Source of the DNA: Megalonaias nervosa
Lineage: Eukaryota > Mollusca > Bivalvia > Unionida > Unionidae
NCBI GenBank assembly: GCA_016617855.1
Contig: JAECUM010001886.1
Location: forward strand, 1-64,000
Length of the DNA: 64,000 nt
Direction of reading: 5' to 3'
Positions 40,374 to 51,658 of this stretch are shown here, in pieces. The translations under genes and the position numbers were made by a program. Numbering within the stretch: the stretch's first letter is position 1; every line of letters begins with the position of its first letter. The notes below the pieces were generated by a model that was not told the DNA's origin, did not search any database, and worked only from the letters and a program-made list of their open reading frames with translations.

Positions 40374-40610
40374 TCAACTTGATGAGGTTGTTAGGACCTG
40401 TTTAGCATACCAATTGTGGAAATGTGATTTTAATTCTTCTTTGTAGTCTTTATTTATGATAAAGCCTAGTGGTTGAAGTTGCTTGGTACATGAGGTACTC
40501 TCAAACAAAGGAGTGATTCCATTATTTTTAAATTTAGTTAGCATCTTCACATTTGAATGGGATGTGAAACACATTAAATGTTGACACTGATTGCATTGAG
40601 CATGCAGCAT
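40374..40610 (-). pseudogene. Tigger/pogo-like DDE transposase fragment
   Basis: The minus-strand peptide has NNGITPLFESTSCTKQLQPL and GFIINKDYKEELKSHFHNWY. This resembles the block around the third catalytic acidic residue of DDE_1 (Tigger/pogo) transposases, usually P.G.T...QPLD..INK.FK. Here the Asp after QPL is Gly, so the site is dead. No N-terminal or CENP-B-like domain is found nearby, nor clear terminal repeats. Confidence 0.55.
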
Positions 40611-41386
40611 CTGGTCACATGTTTTGGTTCACATGTGGAATGATGACATTATCTGAACCAGCAGGGCTTTAAGTTGAATTTTACCACTTTTAAGCTACTG
40701 TGTTCATGTCATGGTCTTCAGAAAATACTGATGCTGTCATTTTATGAACAGTGCTTTAAGGAAGGAATCATACACATATACAGGTTTAATAACCATTTAG
40801 CTAAGTGTTGTTGACTGCATCGACTGCCTTTGATGTTGGGTGTAAATGATTGGTCTCATCTGGTGATTGATTTGTGCTCAATCAGGTGGTAATATTGTTT
40901 TAACCATTGAAGTGACCTCTGTTATTGGTATAGTTTTGTTCTTTTGTATTCTTCATACTGGGTATTTGTAAAAGTTAATTCATGAAATTAAATATCTACA
41001 GGTATGCAAACTATGACGAACACGCCTAAAAAATTGCGATCCACAAAAATAAATGATACTACAGTATTTAAAAGAAAAGTGTATATGCTTAATTTCCAAG
41101 ATTTTACAGTACCTGTTTTGAATCATGCCAAGTATGATGAGAATCTACAAAGAAATAAATATCCAGCATAATTGTCCAGAAACTTAGGATTTTACTGCTA
41201 TTGTTACTTATGGAGTTGAGTGATTAACAGTTGTGTTTGCAGTATAGATACAATGAAATCAAAATCTTTGTAGTTTTATATCCATGGCTTATGACAACTT
41301 TTATGGAATTACTGTTGTATCAGATTGAGGAAATATCTACACTGAAATAGCAGTTTATCAGTGATGTTTGAGTTAAGCTGTCAGAC

Positions 41387-41650
41387 ATGGGCGCCCGCAG
41401 CATAGGTCAAGGGGGTCACTTGACCCCCCCCTTGGAAATCATACTGCAAATATATATATATAAATTCCGACAAGTTTAATCATGCAAATGAAGCGAAAAT
41501 ATGTCACAAGATTCTGTTCAAAATGCTTAGTAAATATCAGTTTTTGTTTCAGACTGCTTACTATACTAACTCTCCCGGCCATGACTGACTGACCCCCCTG
41601 CAAAAAATTCTGACACCCCCCCCACTGCAAAAAATCCTGCAGGCGCCCAT
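41387..41650. mobile_element. MULE-like MITE with 10-bp target duplication
   Basis: The ends are inverted repeats atgggcgcc(c/t)gcag (41387 and, inverted, ending 41650), flanked by a perfect 10-bp duplication gctgtcagac (41377-41386 and 41651-41660). Duplications of 9-10 bp fit the Mutator (MuDR) superfamily. It is 264 bp, non-coding, with inner C/G runs near both ends. Confidence 0.85.
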
Positions 41651-42193
41651 GCTGTCAGACCTGCTGGGTATGATCATTTCACTCCGCATAAGATTCAGCA
41701 GTTAAGTTTAATCAATGGATTGATCTATTAATTGTCATATTGTAGTATACAGTTATGTCAAATATTGCTGTAGGCAAGACTTCATTGGCCACAAAATAGA
41801 AAACCATTTGTGGTATTCCTGTAGTTTGATATATCGTATACAGTAGGGCATCATTAATTTGACTGTTTCTTAATTTCTTGGAATATGAATGACAGTATCT
41901 GAGCAAATTTCCTCTATTACTGTGCCTTGCCATGAATAACATATATAACTGCTAACAGTTGTGCTAACAGTTGAAAAATGTGCTGAAAGATCAGGGTTTG
42001 TGCAGGCATTTTTTGTGATTTCATGTAAACTGTATAGACCATGACAGGGATATTCTTGAGAAGGACTAGTGTAAAATAGCAAAAAGAGAAGGACAGATTT
42101 AGCTAAACTGAATTTATTTTTGAATTACTTCTTTGTGTGACTGATTCATATATGGCATTAGGGGTTTTGTTTGCCACAAGAGCAACATTAGGA

Positions 42194-42646
42194 GCATCTT
42201 ACTAGAAAGGTGTCATTGATCCTCTTAAATACCCATCAAGCCATGGCATATGTAACTAGCAAAAATGCTGTCTCATTGGATGTAACTGAAATAAACTGGT
42301 CCAATCAGATCCCTTGATGCATTTACCTGGTGTGATCATTAGGATTAATTATAGCAGCTGCCATAGACAATGACAGATATGTGATGCAAGTGTCTCCAAT
42401 TTAAACATTTGACACATGTATTAAAATTTGGTCCGTACTTGTGGACATCATTGAAAATGGCTTTTCGAATATGTAACAGGTCATGTAACAAGCTCTCTCA
42501 TTGGTCAATTGATTTCACTTGTTATAATTAGTAACGGTTTTAGCTGTAAGAGGGAGCTTGTTCAGAACACTGTTTCCACTAGCTACATATGCCAAGAGTT
42601 GATGTGGAACAAAGCGGATCAATGACTGATGGCTGGCAAAGATGTA
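42194..42646. mobile_element. MITE family M1, copy 1
   Basis: Imperfect inverted ends of about 65 bp: the left has 'gtcattgatcc' then 'ccatggcatatgtaactagc', the right has 'ctagctacatatgccaagag' then 'cggatcaatgac'. The interior matches 48425-48880 ('tccaatcagatccctt', 'gtctccaatttaaacatttg'). The sequence acatta occurs at both borders and may be the target duplication. Confidence 0.68.
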
Positions 42647-43388
42647 CATTAAAATGTTATTTACCCCATTGATTTTTGTAACTTTTAGGTACTAAAATAG
42701 GGAAATGGTCCCTGACCCATCAAAAGCGCTTATTCATAGTTTTAACTAAGATTATCCCTTTGGCCTGTCCCATCAGCATAAAACTTTACTAGATTTGCTA
42801 GGGCATTATCTGATGGCAGGCTTGGTCTATACTGTTTGAAATTAGATGTGTATTAATATGGTATTCTTAGAGTTATTCATTAATCTGAACTCCAGATTGA
42901 ATTCCAAACAAAAGGGGAGATAACAAACATGTCTAGATGAATGAGATTGCACTTTAAAGGGGGATCAGGACAAAATTCTAACCCATAGTCTTCTCCAATG
43001 TTTTAGTGAGGACCTATTTAATATTTGTTGGGGGAGGGGTGCTGGTATTGTTGGGAGAACAATTCAGTTTCATTCAAGACACAAATAGCTTGAAAGTAAA
43101 TACTCTTGCTCTTAATATATAGAAGGAAAAACTGATTCTATCCATCATATTAGTCAACAAAACTTTACCCTGAGATAAAAGAATAAAAAATATCCTAAGC
43201 TAGTTGATCAGAAAATCCCATGTTCAAACCCTTTCCCCCACAACTAAACCCATCCCAACCCACAGAAAATTAAATGATCAGTCCCCAAGTAAAGAAGTGA
43301 ATTTAACTTTTGTATTTTTAACAAAATTTCCTATTTCGCCTGCCCATTGTGACATCAAGGAAAATATAAAAGTAATTTTTAATTTCAG

Positions 43389-43470
43389 ATACTGGGAAGC
43401 AATCAAGAAATGGGATGAAGCTATCCAGTATACCCCAGCAAATGAAAAGATCTATGAAATGAAAGCTCAG
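43389..43470 (+). CDS. TTC33: TTC33, coding exon 2 (first TPR)
   Basis: Acceptor ttttaatttcag; exon of 82 nt; donor gttctc after AAAGCTCAG. Peptide YWEAIKKWDEAIQYTPANEK is the first tetratricopeptide motif. It needs two bases from the preceding exon and leaves in phase 0. The longer open frame that starts at 43204 is intron upstream of the acceptor. Confidence 0.9.
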
Positions 43471-44109
43471 GTTCTCCATTCAACCTAGTCTTTTATGAAA
43501 AGTCTCTGAAATATTGTCACCATTTATGCTTATAAATAAGTTTATTGGTATGGCCTTTGCCTGGAATGTGTCATGTGATATGTCATGGCCTTGTGCCAGG
43601 AATGTGTCATGGGATATGGTATGGTCCTGTGCCTGGAATGTGATGTCATCTATGAACAATGCTATTTTAAACTTCTAAAATAACAACTATGCCAACGTCT
43701 GTCTAACTTGGTATGAATGTTTGTTAGGACTTGATCAAAATTATGTCAAAAAACTTGGTGGGAATGACGGTTAGATCATGCTTTATGCAAACTTTGTTCA
43801 GGATGGCTCCTCTTGCAGTGGTGTGGTTTCTTAAAAAAAACGGAGTACAAAACCAATTTTTGACTTCTTTAGAATGATTATGCCAATTTTTTTCAAATTT
43901 ATTATTGTTTCTTATGACGTTTTTTTTTTTAAATTTGCTTATTGAGTTTTGCTAGCAACATTTTGGCTTCCATAGCAACCACATGGGAAACTTATTTTTA
44001 GCTTCTTCATAACAGTCCATATAGTTTTGATCACATTTAACATGAACGTTTCATATGCTGTGTTTTATGACAGTTGTGTCTTGTATGGTTCCCCTAGCAT
44101 TGGCTTGGT

Positions 44110-45930
44110 ATTTATTGGATTCATCTTGACAGTTACTGCTTGGTGGTGTTGTTGGGTTGATCATGACTGTTACTGCTTGGTCTTGTTGTTGGGTTGATCA
44201 TGACAGTTATTAATTGGTTGTATTGTTGAACTGATCATGACAGTTACTGCTTGGTGGTATAGTTGGATTGATCATGACAGTTACTGCTTGGTGGTATTGT
44301 TGGATTGATCCTGACAGTTACTGCTTGGTCGTATTGTTGGATTGATCCTCACAGTTACTGCTTTGCTTAGTATTGTTGGATTGATCTTGACAGTTACTGC
44401 TTGGTGGTATTGTTGGATTGATCATGACAGTTACTGCTTGGTGGTATTGTTGGGTTGATCATGACAGTTACTGCTTGGTGGTATTGTTGGATTGTGGATT
44501 GATCATGACAGTTACTGCTTGGTGGTATTGTTGGATTGATCATGACAGTTACTGCTTGGTGGTATTGTTGGATTGATCATGACAGTTACTGCTTGGTGGT
44601 ATTGTTGGGTTGATGATGACAGTTACTGTTTGGTGGTATTGTTGGATTGATCATGACAGTTACTGCATGGTGGTATTGTTGGATTGATCCTGACAGTTAC
44701 TGCTTGGTGCTATGTTGGATTGAGGATTGATTATGACAGTTACTGTTTGGTGTTATTGTTGGATTGATCATGACAGTTACTGCTTGGTGGTATTGTTGGG
44801 TTGATAATGACAGTTACTGCTTGGCTTAATATTGTCTGGTTGATAATGACAGTTACTGCTTGGTGGTATTGTTGGATTAATCATGACAGTTACTGCTTGG
44901 TGGTATTGTTGGATTGATCATGACAATTACTGCTTGGTGATGTTGTTGGATTGATACTCACAATTACTGCTTGGTGGTATTGTTGGATTGATCATGACAG
45001 TTACTGCTTGGTAGTATTGTTAGACTGATAATGACAGTTACTGCTTGGTGGTATTGTTGGACTGATCTTCATAGTTACTGCTTGGTGGTATTGTTGGATT
45101 GATCATGACAGTTACTGCTTGGTGGTTTTGTTGGATTAATCATGACAGTTACTGCTTCATTTGGTATTGTTGGATTGATGACAGTTACTGCTTGGTGTTA
45201 TTGTTGGAATGATCCTCATAGTTACTGCTTGGTGGTATTGTTGGATTGACCATGACAGTTACTGCTTGGCTTAGTATTGTTGGTTTGATCATGACAGTTA
45301 CTGCTTGGTGGTATTGTTGGATTGATCATGACAGTTACTGCTTGGTGGTATTGTTGGATTGATCATGACAGTTACTGCTTGGTGGTATTAATTGGATTGA
45401 TCATGACAGTTACTGCTTGGTGGTATTGTTGTATTGATCATGACAGTTACTGCTTGGTGTTATTGTTGGATTGATCATGACAGTTACTGCTTGGTGATAT
45501 TGTTATATTGATCATGACAGTCACTGCTTGGTGGTATTGTTGGATTGATCATGACAGTTACTGCTTGGTGGTATTGTTGTATTGATAATGACAGTTACTG
45601 CTTGGTGGTATTGTTGAATTGATCTTGACAGTTACTGCTCGGTGGTATTGTTGGATTGATCATGACAGTTACTGCTTTGCTTAGTATTTATTGGATTGAT
45701 CGTGACAGTTACTGCTTGGTGGTATTGTTGGATTGTTGATTGATTCTCACAGTTACTGCTTGGTGTTATTGTTGAATTGATCATGACTGTTTGGTGGTAT
45801 TTTTGGGTTGATGATGACAGTTACTGCTTGGTGATATTGCTGCATTGATCATGACAGTTTGGTGGTATTATTTGGTTGATGATGACAGTTACTGCTTGGT
45901 GTTATTGTCGGCTTGATCATGACAGTTTGA
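44110..45930. repeat. Minisatellite, 37-bp unit, about 48 copies
   Basis: The unit 'gatcatgacagttactgctt' plus 'ggtggtattgttggatt' runs for about 1.8 kb with many point changes and some unit-length variants (extra 'gtggatt', 'tgcttagtatt'). Confidence 0.95.
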
Positions 45931-46387
45931 TTTGTTGTCATACTAGTTTTAACTGTTCAAGACACCACCATTTGTTGTCAGCATGATTTTGTTCTGTTCC
46001 TTATGTTGGGTAATTTTGGATGTTAATCCACAAAAAACAATTCCTATAAATATGCAGACTTTTACAGAGGCAGATATATGAATTTAATCTACCAAAAAGT
46101 TCTTTTCACAAAAACACAAAAACTGGTACCCACAGAAAATATTAAGCCACTGTAAAGCCACCAAACATCCTTAGGGCCTCAGAACAAAGGCTTTTATCCT
46201 GAAATTAACTCCAGTGAGCATAAGTGACAGAATCCGTGTGGGTGCAAGTCATTTTTTTGTCTCATTCCATTTATTTTCTTGCGATATGATTTTCTTGATA
46301 AAATATATAAAGAGTTATTTCCAATTCTTATTTACGAATTGCATGCCTTTTCTTTTATCATTTTCCCAACTGTTATACTAATAGTCT

Positions 46388-47030
46388 ATTTGGAACAACC
46401 CTATACATATTAAATGTGTGTAAAGACCTACCATTAGTACTTTTGGAACAGCCCTGTACATGTTAAATGTGTGTAAAGACCTACCATTAGTACTTTTGGA
46501 ACAGCCCTGTACATGTTAAATGTGTGTAAAGACTACCATTAGTACTTTTGGAACAGCCCTATACATGTTAAATATGTGTAAAGACTACCATTAGTACTTT
46601 TGGAACAGTCCTGTACATGTTAAATATGTGTAAAGACTACCATTAGTACTTTTGGAACAGTCCTGTACATGTTAAATGTGTGTAAAGACTACCATTAGTA
46701 CTTTTGGAACAGCCCTGTACATGTTAAATGTGTGTAAAGACTACCATTAATATTTTTGGAACAGCCCTATACATATTAAATGTGTGTAAAGACCTACCAT
46801 TAGTATTTGTAGAACAGCCCTGTACATGTTAAATGTGTGTAAATGTCTACCATTAGTATTTTTGAAACAGCCCTATACATGTTAAATGTGTGTAAAGACC
46901 TACCATTAGTATTTTTGAAACAGCCCTGTACATGTTAAATGTGTGTAAAGACCTACCATTAGTATTTTTAGAACAGCCCTATACATGTTAAATGTGTGTA
47001 AAGACCTACCATTAGTATTTATGGAATAGC
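46388..47030. repeat. Minisatellite, 52-53-bp unit, about 12 copies
   Basis: The unit 'ttttggaacagccctgtaca' plus 'tgttaaatgtgtgtaaagac' and '(c)taccattagtac'. Units lacking one C (gactacc instead of gacctacc) cluster at 46520-46790, showing spread of a variant. Confidence 0.95.
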
Positions 47031-47158
47031 TCTACATGTGTTAGATTTGGATTTTCTGCAAGTCAAGTGTCCAGCAAAATCTGATGATTTATGATGTTGG
47101 TATGTGCAGGAGTACATGTCCGTTTAGACGAAATCGATAGGATATGTTTTTGTTTCAG

Positions 47159-47290
47159 GCTCTGATAGCCCTAAATGAACCCTTTCAAGCAGTGCAAGCA
47201 GCAAGAAAAAGCAATGAACTTAATCCTCTGTGGTGGGTAGCACATCAAACACTGGGCAGGGCACTGATCAGTGTGGGTGAGGTCAAGATG
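47159..47290 (+). CDS. TTC33: TTC33, coding exon 3 (second TPR)
   Basis: Acceptor ttttgtttcag; 132 nt (44 codons, phase 0 both sides); donor gtaaga. The peptide runs ALIALNEPFQAVQAARKSNE then LNPLWWVAHQTLGRALISVG, a TPR helix pair. The junctions with both neighbouring exons reproduce family order. Its last 60 nt are the source of the minisatellite in the next intron. Confidence 0.92.
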
Positions 47291-47985
47291 GTAAGACTTT
47301 CAATACTGCACAGGGCAGGCACTGATAAGTGTTGATAGCACATCAGACACTGAGCAGGGCACTGATAAATGTTGATAGCATATGAGACTGGGCAGAGCAC
47401 TGATCTGTGTGGGTAGCACATCAACCACTGGGCAGGGCACTGATAAGTGTCGATAGCATATCAAACTAGGCAGGGCACTGATAAGTGTAGGTAGCACAGG
47501 AAATACTGGCAGGGCACTGATAAGTGTGGATAGCACATCAACCACTGGGCAGGGCACTGATAAGTGTTGATAGCACATCAAACACTGGGCAGGGCACTGA
47601 TAAGTGTGGATAGCACATCAACCACTGGGCAGGGCACTGACAAGTGTTGATAGCACATCAAATGCTGGGCAGGGCACTGATAAATGTTGATAGCACATCA
47701 AACACTGGGCAGGACACTGATCATTGTGGGTAGCACAGGAAACACTGGACAGAGCACTGATCAGTGTGGGTATCACAGGAAACACTGGGCAGGGCACTGA
47801 TCTGTGTGAGCATTACATCAAACGCTGGGCAAGGTACAGATCAGTGTGGGTATCACATCAGGTAGTGGGCAAGACACTGATAAGTGTGGCAACACGGCAA
47901 ACACTGGGCAGGGCACTGATCAATGTGGCAGCACATCAAAACACTGGGCGGGGCACTGATTAGTGTGGGTGATGTCAGGATGGTA
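47230..47985 (+). repeat. Minisatellite derived from the end of TTC33 exon 3, 40-bp unit
   Basis: The exon sequence 'gtagcacatcaaacactggg' followed by 'cagggcactgatcagtgtgg' is repeated about 17 times through the intron. The last unit also copies the exon end and donor: gtgatgtcaggatg|gtatg at 47967-47985 compares with gtgaggtcaagatg|gtaag at 47277-47295. Confidence 0.92.
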
Positions 47986-48424
47986 TGACTAAGATTTAAG
48001 GTTTAAATACTAGCTATCTTATAGTGTGCAATATTTTGTCAAAAGACATTATTCCTTTAATGTGCATTTGTCAACACATATTTCATAAAACAATGTTCAA
48101 AAAATTGTTGCTGAAGTATGCATGCAGTATTGAAATTATTTACACTGGTAATGTCATTTATCAATTTTGTTGATTGAGCAATTCTCAAGTATTTGAGAAG
48201 AATACATGGCCAGGTCAGGGTCTTAGCTGTTCATTTGAAATGTAGATTGAAATATATATATTCTTATCTGCTGGCACATTTTACACTGAATTGATGCAGG
48301 ATTTAAATTAGGTTTTGGTGTTACAATATAATTTTGTTTGCTTTGTATAATGTCAGGAATACAGACCTGGATTAATGCAACTGTCACAATACTATATTTA
48401 TAAAGATGTCAAAGAGCTAGGGGT

Positions 48425-48880
48425 TAGGAATCTTCACTAGCCAGGGGTCATGGATTCACTTCATTCCACATCAACTCTTGGCATATTTAGCCAGTTGAAA
48501 TGGTACATGCCGCTCTGCTGTCTGATTGGATGCAGCTTAAATAAACTGATCCAATCAGATTCCTTGTTAAATTTCAATTGGGAAATGGGAATAAACAAAG
48601 CAGGCTTCATACACAGTGATACATACCACACATAAGTTTCTCCAATTTAAACATTTGAAGTTCTTTTTGATTTTGAGTCAGTGCAGGTGGGCTTTGTGAA
48701 AACCACCTTATTGAATAACTAAGAAGTCACATAATAAGCTTTCTTTTTTGTTCAGTTGATTTCACTTTATGGGCAGGGATTCATATCTGCAATAGGTCAC
48801 ATCTTCAGAACACTGATTTGAGGGTTGATGTGGAATGAAGTGGATCAATGACCCTTGGCTTGGGTTGGGGAAAGGTAGAT
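48425..48880. mobile_element. MITE family M1, copy 2
   Basis: Left 'cttcattccacatcaactct' and right 'gttgatgtggaatgaagtgg' are inverted end repeats. The interior matches copy 1 at 42194-42646. It ends about 50 bp before the TTC33 exon 4 acceptor. Confidence 0.68.
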
Positions 48881-48931
48881 ATTTTTTGTGGATGAAAGGG
48901 TACCTGTAGAATTCAGTTTCTTCAATTTCAG

Positions 48932-49276
48932 GCCTTGAGAAGTTTTTCCAAAGCTGTTCATCTTCACCCTGATGACAAAGAATTGTGGGAAGAGGACCTG
49001 CTGTGGGCTTTCTCTTTGATTAACAAAAAGGAGCAGGTGAATAGGGAAAAGGCACAGGAGGAACAGAAAAAGCAAAAGAATTGTAATTCATTGACTATAA
49101 AAGAATTGGATGCAGAGAGTGAGTTTGATGGAACTAATAAATCCATACAGTTGTACAGTGCAAATGCAGATAGGACCAATGGAATTAATTTGTCAACAGA
49201 AAGGACTGAAGCTTGCAATGTGAGGAGTATCAAGAGACTTCCAGATAACTATGTGCAGATGAGAGATCCTGGATAG
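48932..49276 (+). CDS. TTC33: TTC33, coding exon 4 (third TPR, C-terminus and stop)
   Basis: Acceptor ttcaatttcag; the frame begins ALRSFSKAVHLHPDDKELW, the third TPR, followed by EEDLLWAFSLINK and a charged coiled-coil-like stretch (KKEQVNREKAQEEQKKQK). The C-terminal tail is low in conservation and ends with TAG at 49274-49276. Total predicted protein is about 265 aa, close to the human length. There is no AATAAA before the transposon that begins 46 nt after the stop. Confidence 0.9.
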   Translation, partial: ALRSFSKAVHLHPDDKELWEEDLLWAFSLINKKEQVNREKAQEEQKKQKNCNSLTIKELDAESEFDGTNKSIQLYSANADRTNGINLSTERTEACNVRSIKRLPDNYVQMRDPG

Positions 49277-49322
49277 ATCCAATTTAAAAAAACACCCATT
49301 CACACTCATGATGGGCAACATA

Positions 49323-51183
49323 CTGTAATGACTGTAAATCTTGGGACACAAAAAAATAATAATTTTTTTTATGTCCCAAGATTTATATGCATTTAAAAAT
49401 TATAGCATTTTCGGTGTCCCTGCACTTAAAGGCAAAAAAAGCATGTCAACAAAATTTGCAAGTGCCATACTGCACACGTGACCAGCCCTTGTTCAGTTAC
49501 CACGTCAATAAACTGTTATAAACTACTATGATTGTTTTTATCTTATTATTTTGCATGTGCATATTTTCAGATTTTTCCAACACAAAATAAAGGTAAATAA
49601 AAACTTCCATAATTCATATGGCGCTTGGAGTTTACAGGGCAACCTGTACTAGTCTGTATAAATATAGTGTACAGAACATTACTGGTAATTACACAGTGCA
49701 AATCGCATATTGTGTTCCTTGTATCCTTGTTTAGTCCAAAAAATACTAGATGTAGATTTTGCTTTATTCATCGTTTTTACAAAATTTCGTTCTTCCAAAT
49801 CACATTAAAACAAGACGTCCATTACTAGTTTATTTATTTTGACCCACATGCTCAACAGTTATCATTTTTTCAGAGATATAAGCGATCAAACAAGGTGATG
49901 TTAATCAGATGAAAAGACATGCATCTTTACTTATACAGGGTGCATAACCAACATACAGTACCGGTATATGCACATAAATGATCATTGATATGTTTTAGTT
50001 TTATGTTTTGGCTTATCATAACACAAATTCGTAACTTTTGACACAGTATTCATTCCACATTTGATTTTGGCCAGCTGGTTGTTTTGGCATTTCCTTTTGT
50101 TTATAGTTGGCAAATTTGTCGTTTGTTTTCTGACAGGAGTCCAGGTAATTGTTTCAACCATGAAACTAGCTTGGGAAAAGATGGATTTTTGTCTGGCAAC
50201 AATACCAGTACCCATTTATACCACAACATTAATCCACATCAAATAACTGTTGTAAATTCTAAAGTGGGTTGAGCAGGATGAGATGTCTTGCATAATAACG
50301 GTACTAAATCATGTGGCCCCCAAAACTGATATTGGACTGATCAACCATTGACTATCATTGTCAATCAATTAAGGTATGAACACTTGTTCAGTAGGGTAGC
50401 ACGATTACTGTAGCAGAGTAAACTTTTAAGGTATTATGTTTATTTTCAGAGCATTATTTCATAAACTTTTTTTTTGTATTTTGGAGGTATTATTTTAGTT
50501 TAGCACAATGGTGCCTATAAATAGAATCCAAGGAATGTACTTCATTCAGTCCAAATCTTCAATGTACATGCAGTAACGTCATGACATAAACATGCTCACT
50601 AAATGCAAGTGTTGATCCAAACATTATTGTTGTTCATTCTTGTTATACTTGGAGAACATTTTTAACGAGTTAGGTATTGACATTTTCAAGGCAGAAATAT
50701 AAACATAATTACTGATGCATTGATATAATATTCTAATGTAATAATGCTTAAATAAACAACAATAAACTGAAGACAAAAGAGATCAGTTATGATGGTAGAA
50801 TGCTTACAGCAACCTGCTAATGCTCAACTCTTTTCATCAATCAAATTATACACAAATTGTATTGGGTATAAATAATAAAAAACACAGGGAAATTATAGAC
50901 TTTTCAAACAAATTATATCAATTTATAACATTTCCATATAATAATTTATGATAATAGACCCTTAACAACTATGGTCATTTTTTCTTTTGGAAATATCGCT
51001 ACAATCTAGAAGAGTTATTGATTGATAAGTATAAAAGAATGTTGAAGGTGTCCAAAGTCTTATAGTACATGAACGAATTGCTATAATTTTGTTTCCCAAC
51101 ATTTATAGGTCATAAAAAATTACTATTGAAAATAATTTAGGGTGTCACAAGACTTATAGTGTCCCATGACTTGGTCATTACAG
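49323..51183. mobile_element. TA-flanked DNA element (Tc1/mariner-like ends)
   Basis: The inverted end repeats begin ctgtaatgac at both ends, each flanked by TA (49321-49322 and 51184-51185), followed inward by 'tgggacac'. The left end also folds on itself (49337-49385, 'tcttgggacac' against 'gtcccaagat'). The 1.86-kb interior has no recognised transposase. It contains AATAAA at about 49506 and 49586. Confidence 0.6.
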
Positions 51184-51331
51184 TAGAATATTTGCTAAGA
51201 GAATCAATTTGAACAGCATATATTCAGTAATTGGCTTGAACTTCATACTATCAACAGGTGATTCCGTGAAGAAAATATAGGAATCATCAGATAATTATAT
51301 GTAGATGAGGAATTCTGTCGATCTTGTATTG

Positions 51332-51500
51332 TGAAACACACATGCACACACACACACCTAAATTGAGATGCAAACCAATCTCAGTTTTTGCACATTATTA
51401 AAGAAAATTTGAGTCAACACACACACACACACACATACACTCAATAAATAGAGATGCAAACCAGTCTCAAAGTTTTGCACAGTATTAAAAAAACGTGAGT
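51332..51500. repeat. Tandem duplication with (CA)n, about 85 bp
   Basis: Two copies of a CA run followed by 'agatgcaaacca.tctca' and 'ttttgcaca.tattaaa'. Confidence 0.8.
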
Positions 51501-51628
51501 AAAAATTCTGCATTCCAAATTATATTGTCAAAATTGTAGACCAATCATAATTACGTAGGATAAAATTTTGAACACGAGTTTTTGAGGACACAGGAAGGAG
51601 GAAAAGTATCTCAGCAGTCTGATGATAT

Positions 51629-51658
51629 CAATAATAATAATAATAATAATAATAATAA
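51629..51658. repeat. (AAT)n microsatellite forming the LINE 3' tail
   Basis: About 10 AAT units on plus (ATT on minus), directly at the 3' end of the minus-strand LINE; such short repeats often end CR1/L2-like elements. Confidence 0.85.

Larger units (their letters stand above)
36662..43388 (+). other. TTC33 intron 1 (coding part)
   Basis: This intron of 6727 nt has a GC donor and a ttttaatttcag acceptor. It holds a 44-bp minisatellite, a Tigger-like transposase fragment and two MITEs. I see nothing else supported in 38090-40370, 40620-41386, 41660-42190 or 42650-43388. Confidence 0.8.
43471..47158 (+). other. TTC33 intron 2 (coding part)
   Basis: This intron of 3688 nt is more than half minisatellite (44110-45930 and 46388-47030). 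A short duplication around 'ctggaatgtgtcatg' lies at 43552-43645. Confidence 0.85.

Noticed and set aside
43204..43388. Upstream extension of the TTC33 TPR exon
   Set aside because: A good splice acceptor at 43387-43388 and loss of similarity before it show this part is intron.
44110..45930. Long array as possible CRISPR or gene-coded repeat protein
   Set aside because: 37-bp unit not a multiple of three, full of stops, no spacers.
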